DNA of 64,000 nucleotides from Lichenostomus cassidix (GCA_008360975.2 CM039182.1:52712491-52776490), one strand, 5' to 3'. Positions 39,301-52,281 are shown, counted from the stretch's first letter. Translations and numbers: made by a program. The notes: generated by a model not told the origin, from the letters alone.

Positions 39301-42300
39301 TTCACTGAGGTTAGGGACAACCAGGTGATAATTGGTCTCTAGAACCCTATGCTGATGCCTGCAGATAGAGTCAGATGTGTAACTCCCCCAAGCAAGAATG
39401 GGATGTAAGTGTGTAAATCTATGCCTTATGATGAAATATATCCCATGAAAAAATCCAACTTCTATTTTGTGCTTATGTCATAAAACATAATAGGAGTGCA
39501 AATTTTAGCTGGAAGGGAACTTTTATGACCTAGTTATAAATCTGTGCTAGGAGCAGTTTGCAATTGAAACACTGACAAACTCTCAAGCAGAGTGGTGCAA
39601 GTGGGTGCTCCAGCAACATCCCCTCCAAATTCTACTCCAATGCAGTCAGTGTGTCTCGTGCTAGCATTTAGAATCCACAATGAAATAACCAGAACAAAGA
39701 GGATAAAATATTAATTTCTGAATTAATGTCCCTCTTCAGAAAATAACCGTAGAAACAGGGTAATTTTTTTACTAGACTGTTACTAGTGGTTCATATGTTC
39801 TAACAAAGCTGTCAAAGAGAAAGCAACATATTCCTTCAGGTATATATAAACAGGAGAAGGGGAGGAGTAAGAAATTGGTTACAACAGTACTGGTGTGACA
39901 AAGAGAAAGAATCCTGTGTTGCACTTAGAGACAATGAAATGTTTTTTAGATTCTTTGCCTATTTCATTAGAGTGTCCCATCATTTTTTACCCCTCTTTGT
40001 CTGTTTCATTGCTGTTTAAGTTCTATTTCTTGGTTTTACTTTTAGTTTCCTTTAAAAAAAAAATTGTAGACTTGACGCTGAATGAATATAACAAAACCAA
40101 GTTTTAAAAAAAATCTCAATGTTAACATCTTTATCATATCAAGGTGCCTTGATCAATGAATCAGTCTTTTTTTTACAGTTTGTCTCCTGTGTCCTTTCCT
40201 GGCTAAACTGCTCCTAAGACAGAATGACATTTCTGTTTTATAAACCCACTGATGGAATTAATGACTGTGCTTATTAAATAGGATTATTGGAATTTCCCAT
40301 CTCTCTGTTTCATAGTAGCACTCCACCTCTGCCTGTCAATCATAACTTCTGACTCTATCTCATTCTGCTTTTTTAAATGAACTAAAATGTTTGGCTTGGC
40401 CCTGTGCCAAGAATAGGATCATTCACCAACTTGTAATAACATATCCTTGGCTGATGTTTCTTAGTAACATGTGTAAATAGGAAAAAACAGTTGCACTGCA
40501 GGGGTTTAGCTTGGCCACTTGTGACTACAGTTAGAGAACATGGGAAGAAAATCAGTGGTCTTTCCATGATAGCTGTCCAGTTCAACAGTGAGCACACAGT
40601 ACAGACACAGCAGTGCAGACACAGCCAAAGTTAACCACTTTCTTCACTCAGCAGCAAGCTAGTGCAGCACATCCCTTCTCTGCTAGGAACCAGATGTGCA
40701 GCCTTTGCCTGGAGCCGAGGTGAGGAGCTGAGCCTTAGAGAGGAGTCTAGCAAAAACACAAAGTCTACCGGAATATTCCTTGTGATATTTTCTATTTACC
40801 TCTGGCAACACTGAGCTTTTGTTACAATTACAATCACATTTTGGGATTAATGACATTTTAAGTGGTTTCTTGGTTGCACCCTCTGGGTAAAAGCAGAATG
40901 TTAGTGTCACCATGAGAGATGGGCTAAAGCTGTGAAGTTTGGGCCAGGGTTTGGTTCTTGGATAAGTGAAAATGTTTGAGATCAAGGGTTTTACTCCGAC
41001 CATTACATAAATGGGCTGCCTTTCAGCTTGGCTTAGACTTTGATACTCCTAGCAACTAAAGTTCAGGAACTCATGAACTGAGGGCATTCAGATTCACAGA
41101 ACAAATTTGCCCTGTGCGTTTTGTTGCAGAGTAAAATGGAGAAATGGGAGGTTTGATATGGAAATAAAACACCAAGAAGCAAATACGTTAAACATATGAA
41201 ATTATCTTAAAACTATTTTTTCTTCCAGAATCCCCAGTGACTTTCGTTATTTTTACTGGTTGCTTCAGATTAAGTTGCGTTAACATAGGCATTCTGCAGT
41301 GCAAACAGCTGCAGGCAGAAAACTGTTATTCAGGCAAAGAGAAAAAAATACTACAAGTGCAAAACATTTCACTTATGAGGTACCCCATACACATTGCTGG
41401 TACAGCAACTGCCCAGCTCTGCGCTGGGCATACTAAATCTTTCCTGCTTCTGACTTGGTTCTTTCAGGACCAGCTACACTGCCTCAGCCTCACAGAACTA
41501 CCCACCCTCCTGTCTGAAACCTGTAAGTGGGGAAAGCTGCAGGCCACATACCATAGCTCCCCTCTTCAAGGGCCAGGTACCTATGCAGAGGTATGAATTC
41601 AACATTTTGGAACCACTGTAGTCAGTCTAAGACCATGTAAAAATAAGGCCATGTAAAAATAACAGGTTTTCAAAGGAAGAAGAAAACCTAAACTATATGA
41701 TAAAGATGTTTAAAAAGAGCCTTATCTGAGGTTTTTCCCTCCTGGCATCCCTGTGTAATGAACCCTCCATTTGTAACAGCAAAGAATGTGTCATTCCCTT
41801 GCAGCTCAGCATAGGGATAACATATCCCTGATCTGCCCATAAGATTTAAACACGACATTGTATAGTTTTCTTCATTAAAAATTTCTCTTTGTCTCTTAGT
41901 GACATGAGAGAATTTGTCTAAAAATGATCGAGTACAACAGGGCTGTGTTTCAAAGGCCAAATGAATGCACCATATACTGGGAAGAATCCTTCATGTGTGG
42001 TTTGGTGGTTGTGTCAGGAAATTGGCAGACATGGCTCTTGGGAATTGGAGTTTGATGAGATGCTTGTGTGCAGCAAAGTAGATTTAAGGCAGGTGGAAAA
42101 TGAAACAGCATTCAAAAATTATGTGGCTGGATATCGTTCTTGCTGTGCAATACGACATGAAAGCACAACCTCTGGACTGGTTCAGGATGAAGTACTGAAC
42201 ATTTTGTTTTTCACATAAGCCTAGCAGAACTTTCACATAACTTGTATATGTATATATAAGCAGGTGGCTGCTCTATTTTTCACATACTGTAGAGTTTCTC

Positions 42301-45300
42301 ATATGGGAAACTGGAAAGTAAGTCCAGATTTTGGCCCACGCTGTGGCTGCAAAACTGGTTTAGCAGCATATCCAAATATTTCCCTATCATGGATCTACCA
42401 ATGGGAGTTAGATGGACATTCATTTCAAGTCAAGCTAGGGTATGCATGAGGCCAATCTCATTTTCATGTGGGGTTAGTCTGAGTAGAACAGATCTACAAC
42501 TGCCACTGCCAAAGAATATAAAAATCTCTAAATTTTTTTAACATTCTGTCTCCACTTCTCTCTTATTCTTTTATATATTAGATCCAAACTTTCTTTTGCA
42601 AGATTATGGATTTTATTATATATTTTTAGTTATAGTAAAATCGAGATAGTGCATTGCACTGCACTATTACAATGTAAGAAACAGTGGCAGTAATTACAAA
42701 AAGCTCACTGGCTTAAAAGCAATAACAATAGCTGGAGTTATCCAACTGTCCCATATTCAATGGATACCTCTGAAGATGATACATATGATGTGGTGTGAAC
42801 ACTGCAAATATAGCTACCATTATACTAGAATGGAATTTTTGTGCCATTAAATCAGTGACAAGAAGTTCCAAGTAAGTTAGTAAGAGTGCCCAGCATAAAC
42901 TGCAGGTTTTCAGAAGCTAGACAGAATACATTTAAGCTGAGTGCTTATCCCTCAAATAAATATGATGTACTTTCTGTGAGGGACAGCACTGCTGACTCTT
43001 TTGAGGGGGCAGATATTTTATTCCAGCAAGGCTGAAGCTATCAATCTAGTCAAAGTTCATTACAGCTGGAAGAAGCTTGAGCAGGAAAATAGGATTTTAT
43101 GTGACAGCCTATATACCCTTCCTCACAAATAAGGCTCCGCCCATATACATAATGACATTTATTCATGTCACCACATGCACTTCTGCTATACACACAGCAC
43201 TTTCACACGAGAAAAGAATTAAGACCATGTAAGCAGCAAAGTGATCTTAAGAACGATGTCACATATCTGACACCTTTGTCTTTCATTTCTCACCATTTGT
43301 CTGATTCATGTAACTGCCTTAAAACTTGGAATTCAAACATGATTTTAAGGGAACCATGTAACTCTATTACAAGGAGATATTCAATGTTTAGATAGCTGCT
43401 TGGCATTTGACATAGACATCTTCAAACAGGCAGGACTAATATCAAGGCTCACGTGTAGAATTTAGAATGAATCAACAATGTTGATTCACTACTGTGAAAA
43501 GCTGATTTAACCTTGACCAGAGATACTGGAAGGGAGCCTGTGTGAATTAAGGCAGCAGAGATCAGGGCCAAATCCTCAGCTGGTAAAACTGTCAGAGTTG
43601 CGCTGAGGTAAATGGTGTTAAATGCCCACAATCAAATGGGACAGTGCATGTTACATTATCAAACAAGGAGTTTAAAGTATGAAAATGCAGATAGGAAGCA
43701 CAAGAAGAACAACTGGTTTTCAGAGCAGGAAAAGCTCCTATTTATTAAATAAGGGCTAAGGACATGGGCAGTAAACTTCCCTTTATTTGATCCATTATGC
43801 TTTAAAATCAAATTAAAACCATTCTTAAGGATACATGAAACAGTTAAAGCCACAAGAATGTCGCTTGGTTGGGTAACAGTAAGGCAGTAAATCAAATCTT
43901 TTTGTAGGCCCAGTGAATGCAGGGCAAACAATAACTAAGCAGACAACAGCAGCAGAGCTGCATCCTTTGAACTGGACACTGTAAGAGATATATATTGTAT
44001 TTTACAAAAGCAGCACAATAGCATGCTGCAGAGAGCATATGGAAAGCTAAAACAAACAAACAAAAATTCTGGCTCCTTTTTACTTTCAGTCATGAAAAAC
44101 CATGAGGAAGTTGAGATACAAGGACATTACAACTGCTTTCAAACAGGCCACTCTGCTACGTGAGGTCAGCAGTACTGCAGCTATTTACTTCAGCTGAATC
44201 AGGGTTTGGCACACTGGTTTTAATTTATTACATTACTGAAGTTGTACACTGATATAAATCTACAAAAAGAAAAACTGAAATAATGCTGTAGTTAATCAGG
44301 CCTAATGAAACAATGGTCCTCTAGGTCAGAAACACAGCTGTATCTCTGATGTTAGGGTAAATACTTGCTCAGCTTTGAAATTAGTTAAAAAGATTCTTGC
44401 TAGGGATCATGTACAGTGAGGCTAACCAGCACAACCCTCAGATCTATGTGATATGGAAAAAAATGTCTCACAAAGAGATGCAAATCCATAATTCTAATGA
44501 TCCATCTGCCAAAAAAAATTCCATTGATTAAGCACTTAAATAATAAAAATTCTGCCTGATAATATGGATGAAGCCCAACGCCAAAAATATTTGCAGATTT
44601 ATAAACCTCTTCCTACAGCCTGTGCCATAGAACAGCAATACTTGTGCATATTACTGAAGAGGAGCAAAACCACACATGTGCCATCTCCCAGTGTCAACCA
44701 AATCACTCAGGTATTCTGACTGATCTGCTGCAGATACATTTAAAAAGCTCACTGATGAACTTCCTTCAACAAAGAATTACCTACACTTGCAGAAATTATA
44801 AGGTATTCAAAATAAAGGCTGCTGAGTTAAGTCAGTATTAATCCCCTCCTAAGCACTCTCAAATTCAGTATCAAAGATCCCTGAGGAATGAAGGAAGTGA
44901 TGGATTTATAATGGCTGATGATTTAGCTTACAGAAGAGTTTCTAATTTGATCCTATTGAAAGACACAGGCAATTTTTCTGTATAATAGAGAAACATACGC
45001 TGGTTGAATAAACACCAACTACCCAGGAGTCAAAACCAAGCAGAAAGAGCTGATGTACAACAGCAATTTTTTTTACCAGTTCAGACATCTTTTTGCTGCA
45101 GCATACTCCTTATGATGCCCATAGCTCATTCCTATGGGAGTATGCTGACTCCAGCCTCAACAATCACTGCTGGGTTACCTCCTTCCACATCACAATTGTC
45201 CAGTCTGCCATTGCCTGGCCTGTGCTTACATCCTGGGAGCATGTGAATGAGGTCACTCATGCAATCCAAGCTTGAAATGCTCTCAAGTCAATGGCTGGCA

Positions 45301-47084
45301 CACTCTGCCCTGCAGCACGCAGCACACTGCTATGATGAGGAGAAAAGCTGAAGCAAATACACCACTTTGAGAATGACTGAAACTCTCCCTAACATCTGTG
45401 GGTGACTTCAACCATGGTAAGCTACAGAAGAATGTTCTGCACTTACTGAAGATATTCCTGTAAAAAGTAATATTTGTGTTGCATTGAGACACTTATAGAC
45501 AAAAAATTCAGCCACCAAGAATTCTGTTAATTTATTTTAAAATATTTTTGGTCAATCTACCTTGTTATTTATGCATCTCTCAAAAGAACAGGTATTTTTT
45601 GCACCAAAGGCAGTGATTGATTTATTCCAACATCTCTCAACAACACTGCATCCACCTTTTGCTCCTAATTGGAACACAAATACTATGCTTGTATTGATAC
45701 AGAGAATTTTGGCAAGTTGTTTCAAGCTTTATTGATGCAGCATAATATTTTGCTTATATAAATTAACTACTTTCTAACTGAAGAATGTATTTTACAAACT
45801 TTTTTTTGTCCTGAGGTACAAATAGAACACAGATATAGAAAACAATTTAACTTCAGAAGTCCTGTGCTTAGCAAGCCAATAAACAGATCTACACCAACTA
45901 AAAATAAAACACATTCCTTTTCATCCCTGAATAAGAAAATTATCACAGAGATGTGTTTCTCTCCTTTAGCTTCACACTAATTAAAATCAACTGCTTTATA
46001 AGGACAGAGTAAGCAAAGGGCATTTGCCACAATCTTGGCATCTGAGACAGAAAAAAACAAAACCTTGTACTGTCAGAGGGAGAAATATGATGATTTCAGC
46101 AGTTTAAGGAAAACATAGTATTATAGGTATTGAAAAAAGTTAGCAAAGGGCAAGACAAATTTTTTTTTATGGCCTGGGATATATGCTTAGATAAATGACA
46201 TGATAGTTCCAAAGAACACAAATGAAAAAAAACTGCTTCAAGTTCATGAAATGACAGACTATGGGAAAAGCATGAGAGAATTTGACCTAAAAACCTATTT
46301 CTTAGAATATGATTCCTACTCTAAAATTCAAAGGGAAGCCAAAACTAATAAACAATTATACAGTGTCAATGCTTATGCATATCAAATCATGATGTGCAAG
46401 GCGAAGAATATCAGCAGTTCAAGTTACTAAGTGAACACCCAGTGAGGTGTATCAGTTGCTCAAAACATTTCATGGGACAATGAGATGGCTGAGAAAGGCT
46501 GTAGCAAACTCATTCTCTTAAACACAGCACAAAAGGCCAGTAAAGATGTGTGACTGGATCCAACTGTATCTTTGGAGTGCACCACTGAACAGGACAGGTT
46601 TCTTCAGTGCTGATAACACTGAATGTATGAATATGGGTATTGCTGCTCAGGTCATAAATATGTAAGTACAATAGTGCATTTACAGTTGTGTTAAACAGCA
46701 AAGAAAAAACTCTGTGAGGAACGATACATCGAAAACTGTCCCCCAGCTTGAGGGTCACAGCCACAATGCAAAGCCAGACTGTCCACCTGAGAACAGACCA
46801 AAGATGTCTCAAGTCAGAAGGAAACATCACAATGGGGTTAGGCTTTCAGCCACAGACAGTGGGCATGGCTGTCCCAGCTGCCAGTGTGGGATACTAGTGG
46901 CTTCCCAGCTAGACAGCAGTGCAAAGCAAGAGGTGAAACTTGCTGCAGCTTGAAGGGATCATAGACGATGAGAACAGTAAAGTACAATTCAGCAGATAGG
47001 AAAGAGTTCATTCCTATTTAAGCAGAAGCATAATACAACATTGAGTTTGCTGAAATGTACATTTGCTATTATAAAAAGGGTAAT
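36331..47084. other. Unique noncoding sequence, no gene seen
   Basis: Nearly 11 kb without a recognisable gene, RNA or major repeat. A 16-17 bp direct duplication lies at 41631-41663. Short AAAC units occur near 44050. 'GAAGTCAATGG' at about 39010 echoes the motif seen at 15225 and 17595. Open frames are all under 120 codons. Confidence 0.6.
41631..41663. repeat. Short tandem duplication, 16-17 bp unit
   Basis: GACCATGTAAAAATAAG is followed directly by GCCATGTAAAAATAAC. Two units only; a simple slippage product. Confidence 0.9.
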
Positions 47085-47345
47085 TGTCGCTGTTGAGCAG
47101 CTAGCAGAGAAAAAGACCCGGATTCTCAGCGTGGCATGAAAAGAGAGCTTTATGATTTTGATTCCAACTTATATAGACTTTTCAGAGTTCACCCAGATTG
47201 GTCAGTCAGAAACTTCCCCCTAGGCCTGATTGGCCAGGCCTGAACTGCCCAAATCTCGAGACACTGTTTTTAATAACATCCAAACTTTATCTTTGTTATA
47301 AAACACAGGAGAAAGTTCTCATGGGAAAGAACTGTGCTAGCCACA
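47085..47345 (-). mobile_element. Solo LTR, endogenous retrovirus (class II-like), minus strand
   Basis: The element is 261 bp and on the minus strand starts TGTGGCTAGC and ends CAGCGACA. It is flanked by the perfect 6-bp target-site duplication GGTAAT at 47079-47084 and 47346-47351. It aligns throughout with the plus-strand copy at 52025-52281. Promoter-like parts on the minus strand are two CCAAT boxes (in GGCCAATCAGG and GACCAATCTGG) and a TATA box (complement of 47169-47176). The poly-A signal is changed to CATAAA here. No viral coding sequence flanks it, so it is a solo LTR left by recombination. A 6-bp duplication is typical of alpharetrovirus and class II integrations; the class is inferred from that alone. 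Confidence 0.92.
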
Positions 47346-50300
47346 GGTAATAGCAGCTCTAGCAGGTAAGAGGGTGTAAGAAGAGCACTATGCACATATT
47401 TGCATTTTCCTGGCCCACACTTGTTTCCCAGAGCCAATGCGTCCCAAGAGGTGGTGGCAACTATCAGGAGACTAAGTTTCACTAGCAATAGAGGAAAGAG
47501 CTCATATAAGTAAGTTCCTTTCATGCCTTTACCCCTTGGACAGAAATGCTGAGATCTGAACCATCATTTTAATTTATTTCAATAAGTTTTGATTTAAATT
47601 CTCTGCTGGAATACTCTGGAATAAATTCTGTTTGGAAATGGAAAAATGCCAGGAGGAATGGGATTATCTGTTGTGATGTAGTTTTTTTTTTTTTATTTTC
47701 CAGGTAAAATCTGTTCCACTTCCAACCATCCCTTTGATGAAAATTCAGTCTTGAGTGTTGCAATAAGCAACATATGTTACAGTGAAACAGAAAAAAAGTC
47801 ACGTGTCAAACATTACACTAATGACTTTAAGTTGTTGCCATCTACTTTCTGTATCCTAATCTGAGTAAAGTAAGTTTAGTGATTGCAGTCCTGTTCACAC
47901 AGCACAGAAATCTCCATGAAAAGCACCAATCTCCACAAAATGCAACCCTCTGGCTACACCTGGTAGGGAGGTCAAGTATTTAACAGCCATCTATATTACC
48001 CTAAGGTCACCTCCAGATAATCCTCCTCCAAAGCAGGTTAGAGAAACAGCAGAGGAATTATGAGGGAAAATGTATGTTAAGCACAATTTTCTTTTTGAAC
48101 ACACAGCTGAGGTTGGTTTTGCTTTTTGTTAGCCAAGGACAACAAAAGCCATAGCTGTGTGATAAACATTTTTTTGAGCAAGCTGGACAGAAATGCCCTT
48201 TAAAATTAATCCAAGGGGGAATAAAAACTCTTTCACTTAGCAACAGCCTCTTAGTCCCTCGACCCTTCTGAAAGTCTATCCCTCCAAAAGAGGTGCCTCT
48301 AGTCCTGTCTGTTCCTTTTGGGCTGTCAGCTGGGAATCATAGCTCTCAGCTAATTTCCAGTATTTGGGTACTGTTTTGTTATACAGTGGCACCAGCTATT
48401 CCCACAGGTCCTTCAAGGGGCCACATGCACTGTTATACTTCTTCATCCCATGCTGTCAATATAACTGTCCATATTTCCTACAATGGCAAGAAAATTACTT
48501 CTGAAAAAAGAATGCTTATGACCCTTCTGTATTTTAGACCATAAGTAGAACCTTGTGTCCCAATGGGCATTCAAAGAGCTGCTGGGCATGGCTTCTTGTG
48601 AAATTTCAGGGCACGCAGTTCCTTCAGCAATCACATCTGATACGGCTTCAATTCGCATCTGCAGAAGTTTAACACATCTCAGATCTTTTTGACAGCACTA
48701 GAGTTTTTGCTGATGTCGAGAACATTTTGCTGCTAGCTTATATTCTTTCCTGAGGAAGCACAGAAAGACAAGTCAAAGCTTTAACTCTTCTAAGCTATTA
48801 TTTTTATTTTTCTTTTGATACACATTTTACCCATAGGCATCTTGGTTGCTGGCTGCACTTGCCAGTTCCACAAGTACTTTGGAACCCTTCTCAAAGGATT
48901 CTTCTTCTGAAATCTCTGTTTGCAGAGAGTTTGCTGAATAAAACATGTTAATCTTTAATTTCTCCTTGCGGTCTTTTCTAGGAATATGTACTATTCCTAC
49001 ATTCTGCAGGCTACTAGGGTATGTGGGATACTACCCACAGCACCACAACACACACTGTGTAGTCTAGTTCTTGAGAGAGGAGGGCTGTCTCTGTGACACT
49101 CTTCTGTGCTATTATACCACATCTGAAGCTTAAAGTGCTGACATGAACTTATTGAAAACAAAGGAGAGATTCACAGGCTGGTAAAAGCAAAAACGAATCT
49201 GAGGAGCCTATTCCCACACCCTAGGGTGGTACCTGTGCTCACAAGAAAATCTCTTGCTTCTGTTCCTGTCTTTTGTGAAGAGGGACAGAAAGAGACTAGC
49301 TGCTGTGATCTACAACTGAAATGCTCTACAGGGCAAAGGAGTGGTAGGATAAATGCTACAACAGACAAGCAGGCTCAGTCAGCACATTGTTGCAGGCAGA
49401 TGACGTGCCAGCAGAAGAGAACAGCACTCCCAAGACAATTGTGGCTGGCCCACAACCTCAGTCTATGTCAACTCTGTGGCCTGTAAGCCAAAGGTTTGCT
49501 TTTTTCCCCACTCCCTTGCATACCACATGGCATCTCCAGCCTTACACAATTACTGACTTCTCCCTGGATCTTTGGGTGAGAGAAACGAAGTTGAGGGCAA
49601 ACTACAGATAGCAGCAGACAGTATGCTAAACATTCAGACTGAGAGCTGAACAGGGGTAAAGGCTTCTCTGACTCTGAAAAACACTCCTGCCTCATTCAAA
49701 CCAGCTTTCTTGAACCTCCTGCACATGTGACAGGAATCTGTGTCCAAGAACAGAGCAATTCCCTTTTCTGGCAATCCAGGTACTTTTTCACAGCTATGTA
49801 AATGTTGTTCCTTTTTACTCATGCTCTCAAGTCTTTCCTGATCCCTGTGTCAAATGACTGTGGTTGTTCATGCAGTTCCTATTTTGCTGGAATTCATCAC
49901 TTATAAGAGGCTGAAAAATTCCTTGTGAAAGTTTGAAGGGAGAAGAAAAGTCTCCACTGGATTACAGCTCATTGAATGTAGCAGAAGTTATTTAAATGAA
50001 TGAAAATTGTATTTAAACCCAGACTGCTCTGCAAGACAATTACTTTCACTGCAAGATCATTACTCTAGCTATTGTGCTGTTTTAAGTTACGTGTCCTCTA
50101 ATGATGGCAGGATATCCAAACCATGAAATACACACAATCGTTTATAAAGCTGCTCTTGAACAATCTTCCATGTACACCAATATGCAGCTTGCTTTAAATT
50201 CCTCAGGTTAGCTGGACTAGTGACTCTCTGCAGCAACACAGACTGTTAGAATCAGGTGTTTGGAAGAGCCCATAGTTCAAAATGATTCTTCATTCACAGA

Positions 50301-50564
50301 GAAGGAACGAGAACTAAGAGGCAAACCTGTGCTAATGCCTATCTCCATAGACCATCAGAGAAGGAGCTGATGGAAAAGAGCTAAATAATCCAATCTTTCT
50401 CCTGGACACTAAACAACATAGCTAAAAGAGGGAAGAATTTTAGTAGGTGGAGAAATGGGGAGGGGGAGAGTATGATAAACTTGACCACACCAAGTTCTGA
50501 GTGGTAAGCAACATCCTACAGGCAGTAGGATTCTACCTACATAAACCAGGGCGTAGAATAAAGC
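47346..50564. other. Unique noncoding sequence between two solo LTRs, no gene seen
   Basis: A T-tract lies at about 47682-47695. No retroviral internal sequence is visible, which supports the reading that the two flanking LTRs are separate solo insertions. The open frames show no domains. Confidence 0.65.
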
Positions 50565-50613
50565 TTCCCTTCCCTTCCCCTTCCCCTCCCCTTCTCTTCC
50601 CCTCCCTCCTTCC
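50565..50613. repeat. Polypyrimidine (CCCTT/CCCCTT) tract
   Basis: An uninterrupted C/T run of about 50 bases built of CCCTT, CCCCTT and CCCTCC units, directly abutting the CpG island. Such tracts often border vertebrate promoters and can form H-DNA, but no function is shown. Confidence 0.9.
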
Positions 50614-50868
50614 CGGGCCGTAGCCCCCGCACGGCTGGCCCGCACCAGGAGAGGGCGCTCGGACACCAACCAAGCGCGGGCGTTGCTCTAATGAGCGTTC
50701 CCGGCTAATTAGCGCTGCGCTGTCGGCTCCCGTTCCGCGGGATTAGCTCGCTTGCACGCACAGCCGCCTGCAAGCAGGACCGCGGTGGCCAGGGCGCAGG
50801 TCACAGGCGTGCTGGACTGCAGCGACTGCGGGTCATCTTTTCGCTTTCTTTTTCACTATGCCCGCCAA
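50607..50868. promoter_or_regulatory. Isolated CpG island, candidate promoter or insulator
   Basis: I count about 29 CpG dinucleotides in roughly 260 bases, while the surrounding tens of kilobases are CpG-poor and AT-rich. Sites visible inside are a CTCF-like core (50645-50658), two homeodomain-type sites CTAATGAG (50688-50695) and CTAATTAG (50705-50712), and a K50-homeodomain site GGATTA (50740-50745). No GC box in its strict form and no TATA box are seen. No coding exon is recognisable on either side, so the island may start a noncoding RNA, be an alternative distant first exon, or act as an insulator or enhancer. Repeat origin is possible but not suggested by its sequence. Confidence 0.7.
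50645..50658 (+). promoter_or_regulatory. CTCF-like binding motif
   Basis: CCAGGAGAGGGCGC agrees with the consensus CCASYAGRKGGCRS at 13 of 14 positions; only the Y at position 5 is a G. It lies in the CpG island, a setting where CTCF sites are common. One motif match is suggestive, not proof of binding. Confidence 0.5.
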
Positions 50869-51373
50869 ATTCTTCCCCAAGGCAGGGGAGCAGTAAGGCC
50901 ATTCCTTGCCCTGTGATGTTCCTGGGGACTGTGAGATTCCTCGTTGAATCCACTGCTGCTCCTTTCCCAGTGTGCAGTAGCTACAGGGATAGACGCACTG
51001 GAAAGCCAGAGCTGCTCCTGCACTAGTAACAGCATGCCGGCTTCTGTTCTTTTGGTACGCCTCGCATCCCACCTCTCCATTAGACCTGGCATGTATCCTG
51101 AATGGCGAGGAGGCAGCCAAGGGGCTTCTGGAGCGCAGAACCCACACCCCACCCACCTGCTGTGTCAAGCTTTGGCCTCCCGTGGTGCTCAGGATGCCAG
51201 AAGCATCTCTCTAATGCCTGCACCAGGAACTAATGTGCAGAAGACCTTGCCCACGAGGTCCCTCTGCCTCCTCCCCCTAACCCATAATCTGATCCATGAG
51301 GTCTCACACACCAGACAGAAACGGTGACATCCTGTGGCCCCCCCGGGTCTAACCCCAGGTATAATTCCAAAGT
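50869..51373. other. Moderately GC-rich flank of the CpG island, no exon recognised
   Basis: CpG density falls quickly after 50868. Overlapping open frames on both strands (up to 127 codons, plus, 50944-51327) reflect the GC-richer composition. None shows a domain. Confidence 0.5.
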
Positions 51374-51450
51374 TGGCCTTGCTTTGCTCAAGAAGCTGGG
51401 CAGTAACCTCCAAAGGTCCCTCCCAAATCAAATGGTTCTGTGATTGTCAG
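51374..51450 (+). mobile_element. CR1 3' terminal fragment, plus strand
   Basis: 'GTTGGCCTTGCTTTGCTCAA' is followed by 'ACCTCCAAAGGTCCCTCCCA' and ends in 'TTCTGTGATTG'. This is the usual CR1 tail (..gacctccagaggtcccttccaac...attctgtgatt). Only about the last 75 bases are present, an extreme 5' truncation typical of CR1. Confidence 0.75.
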
Positions 51451-52024
51451 TGCTGGGTAAGTACAGATAAAATATCCTTATTCCCACTTGACATTGCAGA
51501 AGAAAAAGTTAGAGATGGGTAAGTCAATTTTCACCTGATCATACAAGGACTGGGAAAGCTTCAGCCATAGCAGACCCTGTAAGGTGAGAGCCTCAGCAGA
51601 TCACTGCCTTCCTCTCTACACTGTCCTGTTTGCATTTTTTTATGAGCTCTGTAAACAGTGTGTGGGATGGGTTAAATTAGATTACATACGGGTTACACTC
51701 CTGGATTCACTGTATATATGAACATCAGCTTAACTGATGGTGGATATCCATCCTGTACGAAAATTAGACATTCACTGATGGGCCAGCTAGACAAATGTCT
51801 AATTTGAAATGATCAAGAAGTTTCTTTCAATGCTAGCAGGTGAAGGATTGTCCCATTGTGTCATTACAGCTGCTCACTAGTGAGTCTGCTGGCTCACTCA
51901 CTCTTTCAAATTCCACTACCACAAATTCAGAACTGGTTTAATGAAGTCCCTGATTCTTCATCAGTTTGCTTTTATTGCAGCCTGGTAAAAGAACTTGCCC
52001 ATAGCTCTCAATTTGATCATATAA
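51451..52024. other. Noncoding sequence, no gene seen
   Basis: Unique AT-rich sequence. The last six bases (52019-52024, ATATAA) are the left target-site duplication of the adjacent LTR. Confidence 0.65.
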
Positions 52025-52281
52025 TGTGGCTAGCACAGGTCTTTCCCATGAGAAATCCTTTTGTGTTTTATAAATAAAGGTTTGGATGTTATTAAAAACA
52101 GTGTCCCAAGACTTGGACGATGCAGACCTGGCCAATCAGGCCTAGGGGGAGGTTTCTGACTGACCAATCTGGGTGACTTTTGAAAACTCTATATATATGA
52201 TGAAATCAAAACAATAAAGGCTTTTTCCTTCTTGCCACTGAGAACTGGATTCTTCTCTCTGCTAACGGCTCAACAGCGACA
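52025..52281 (+). mobile_element. Solo LTR, endogenous retrovirus (class II-like), plus strand
   Basis: The element is 257 bp, begins TGTGGCTAGC and ends CAGCGACA. It is flanked by the perfect 6-bp duplication ATATAA (52019-52024 and 52282-52287). U3 has two CCAAT boxes, one in GGCCAATCAGG (about 52129) and one in GACCAATCTGG (about 52162), and a TATA stretch at 52190-52197. R carries an AATAAA signal at 52213-52218. It is the same family as the minus-strand LTR at 47085-47345 but has a different duplication, so the two integrated independently. No gag, pol or env sequence remains. The TATA box, CCAAT boxes and poly-A signal look intact, so it could still act as a promoter or poly-A site. Confidence 0.93.

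Noticed and set aside
47085..52281. One provirus bounded by the two related LTRs
   Set aside because: The LTRs are in opposite orientation, each has its own different 6-bp duplication, and no retroviral coding sequence lies between them.
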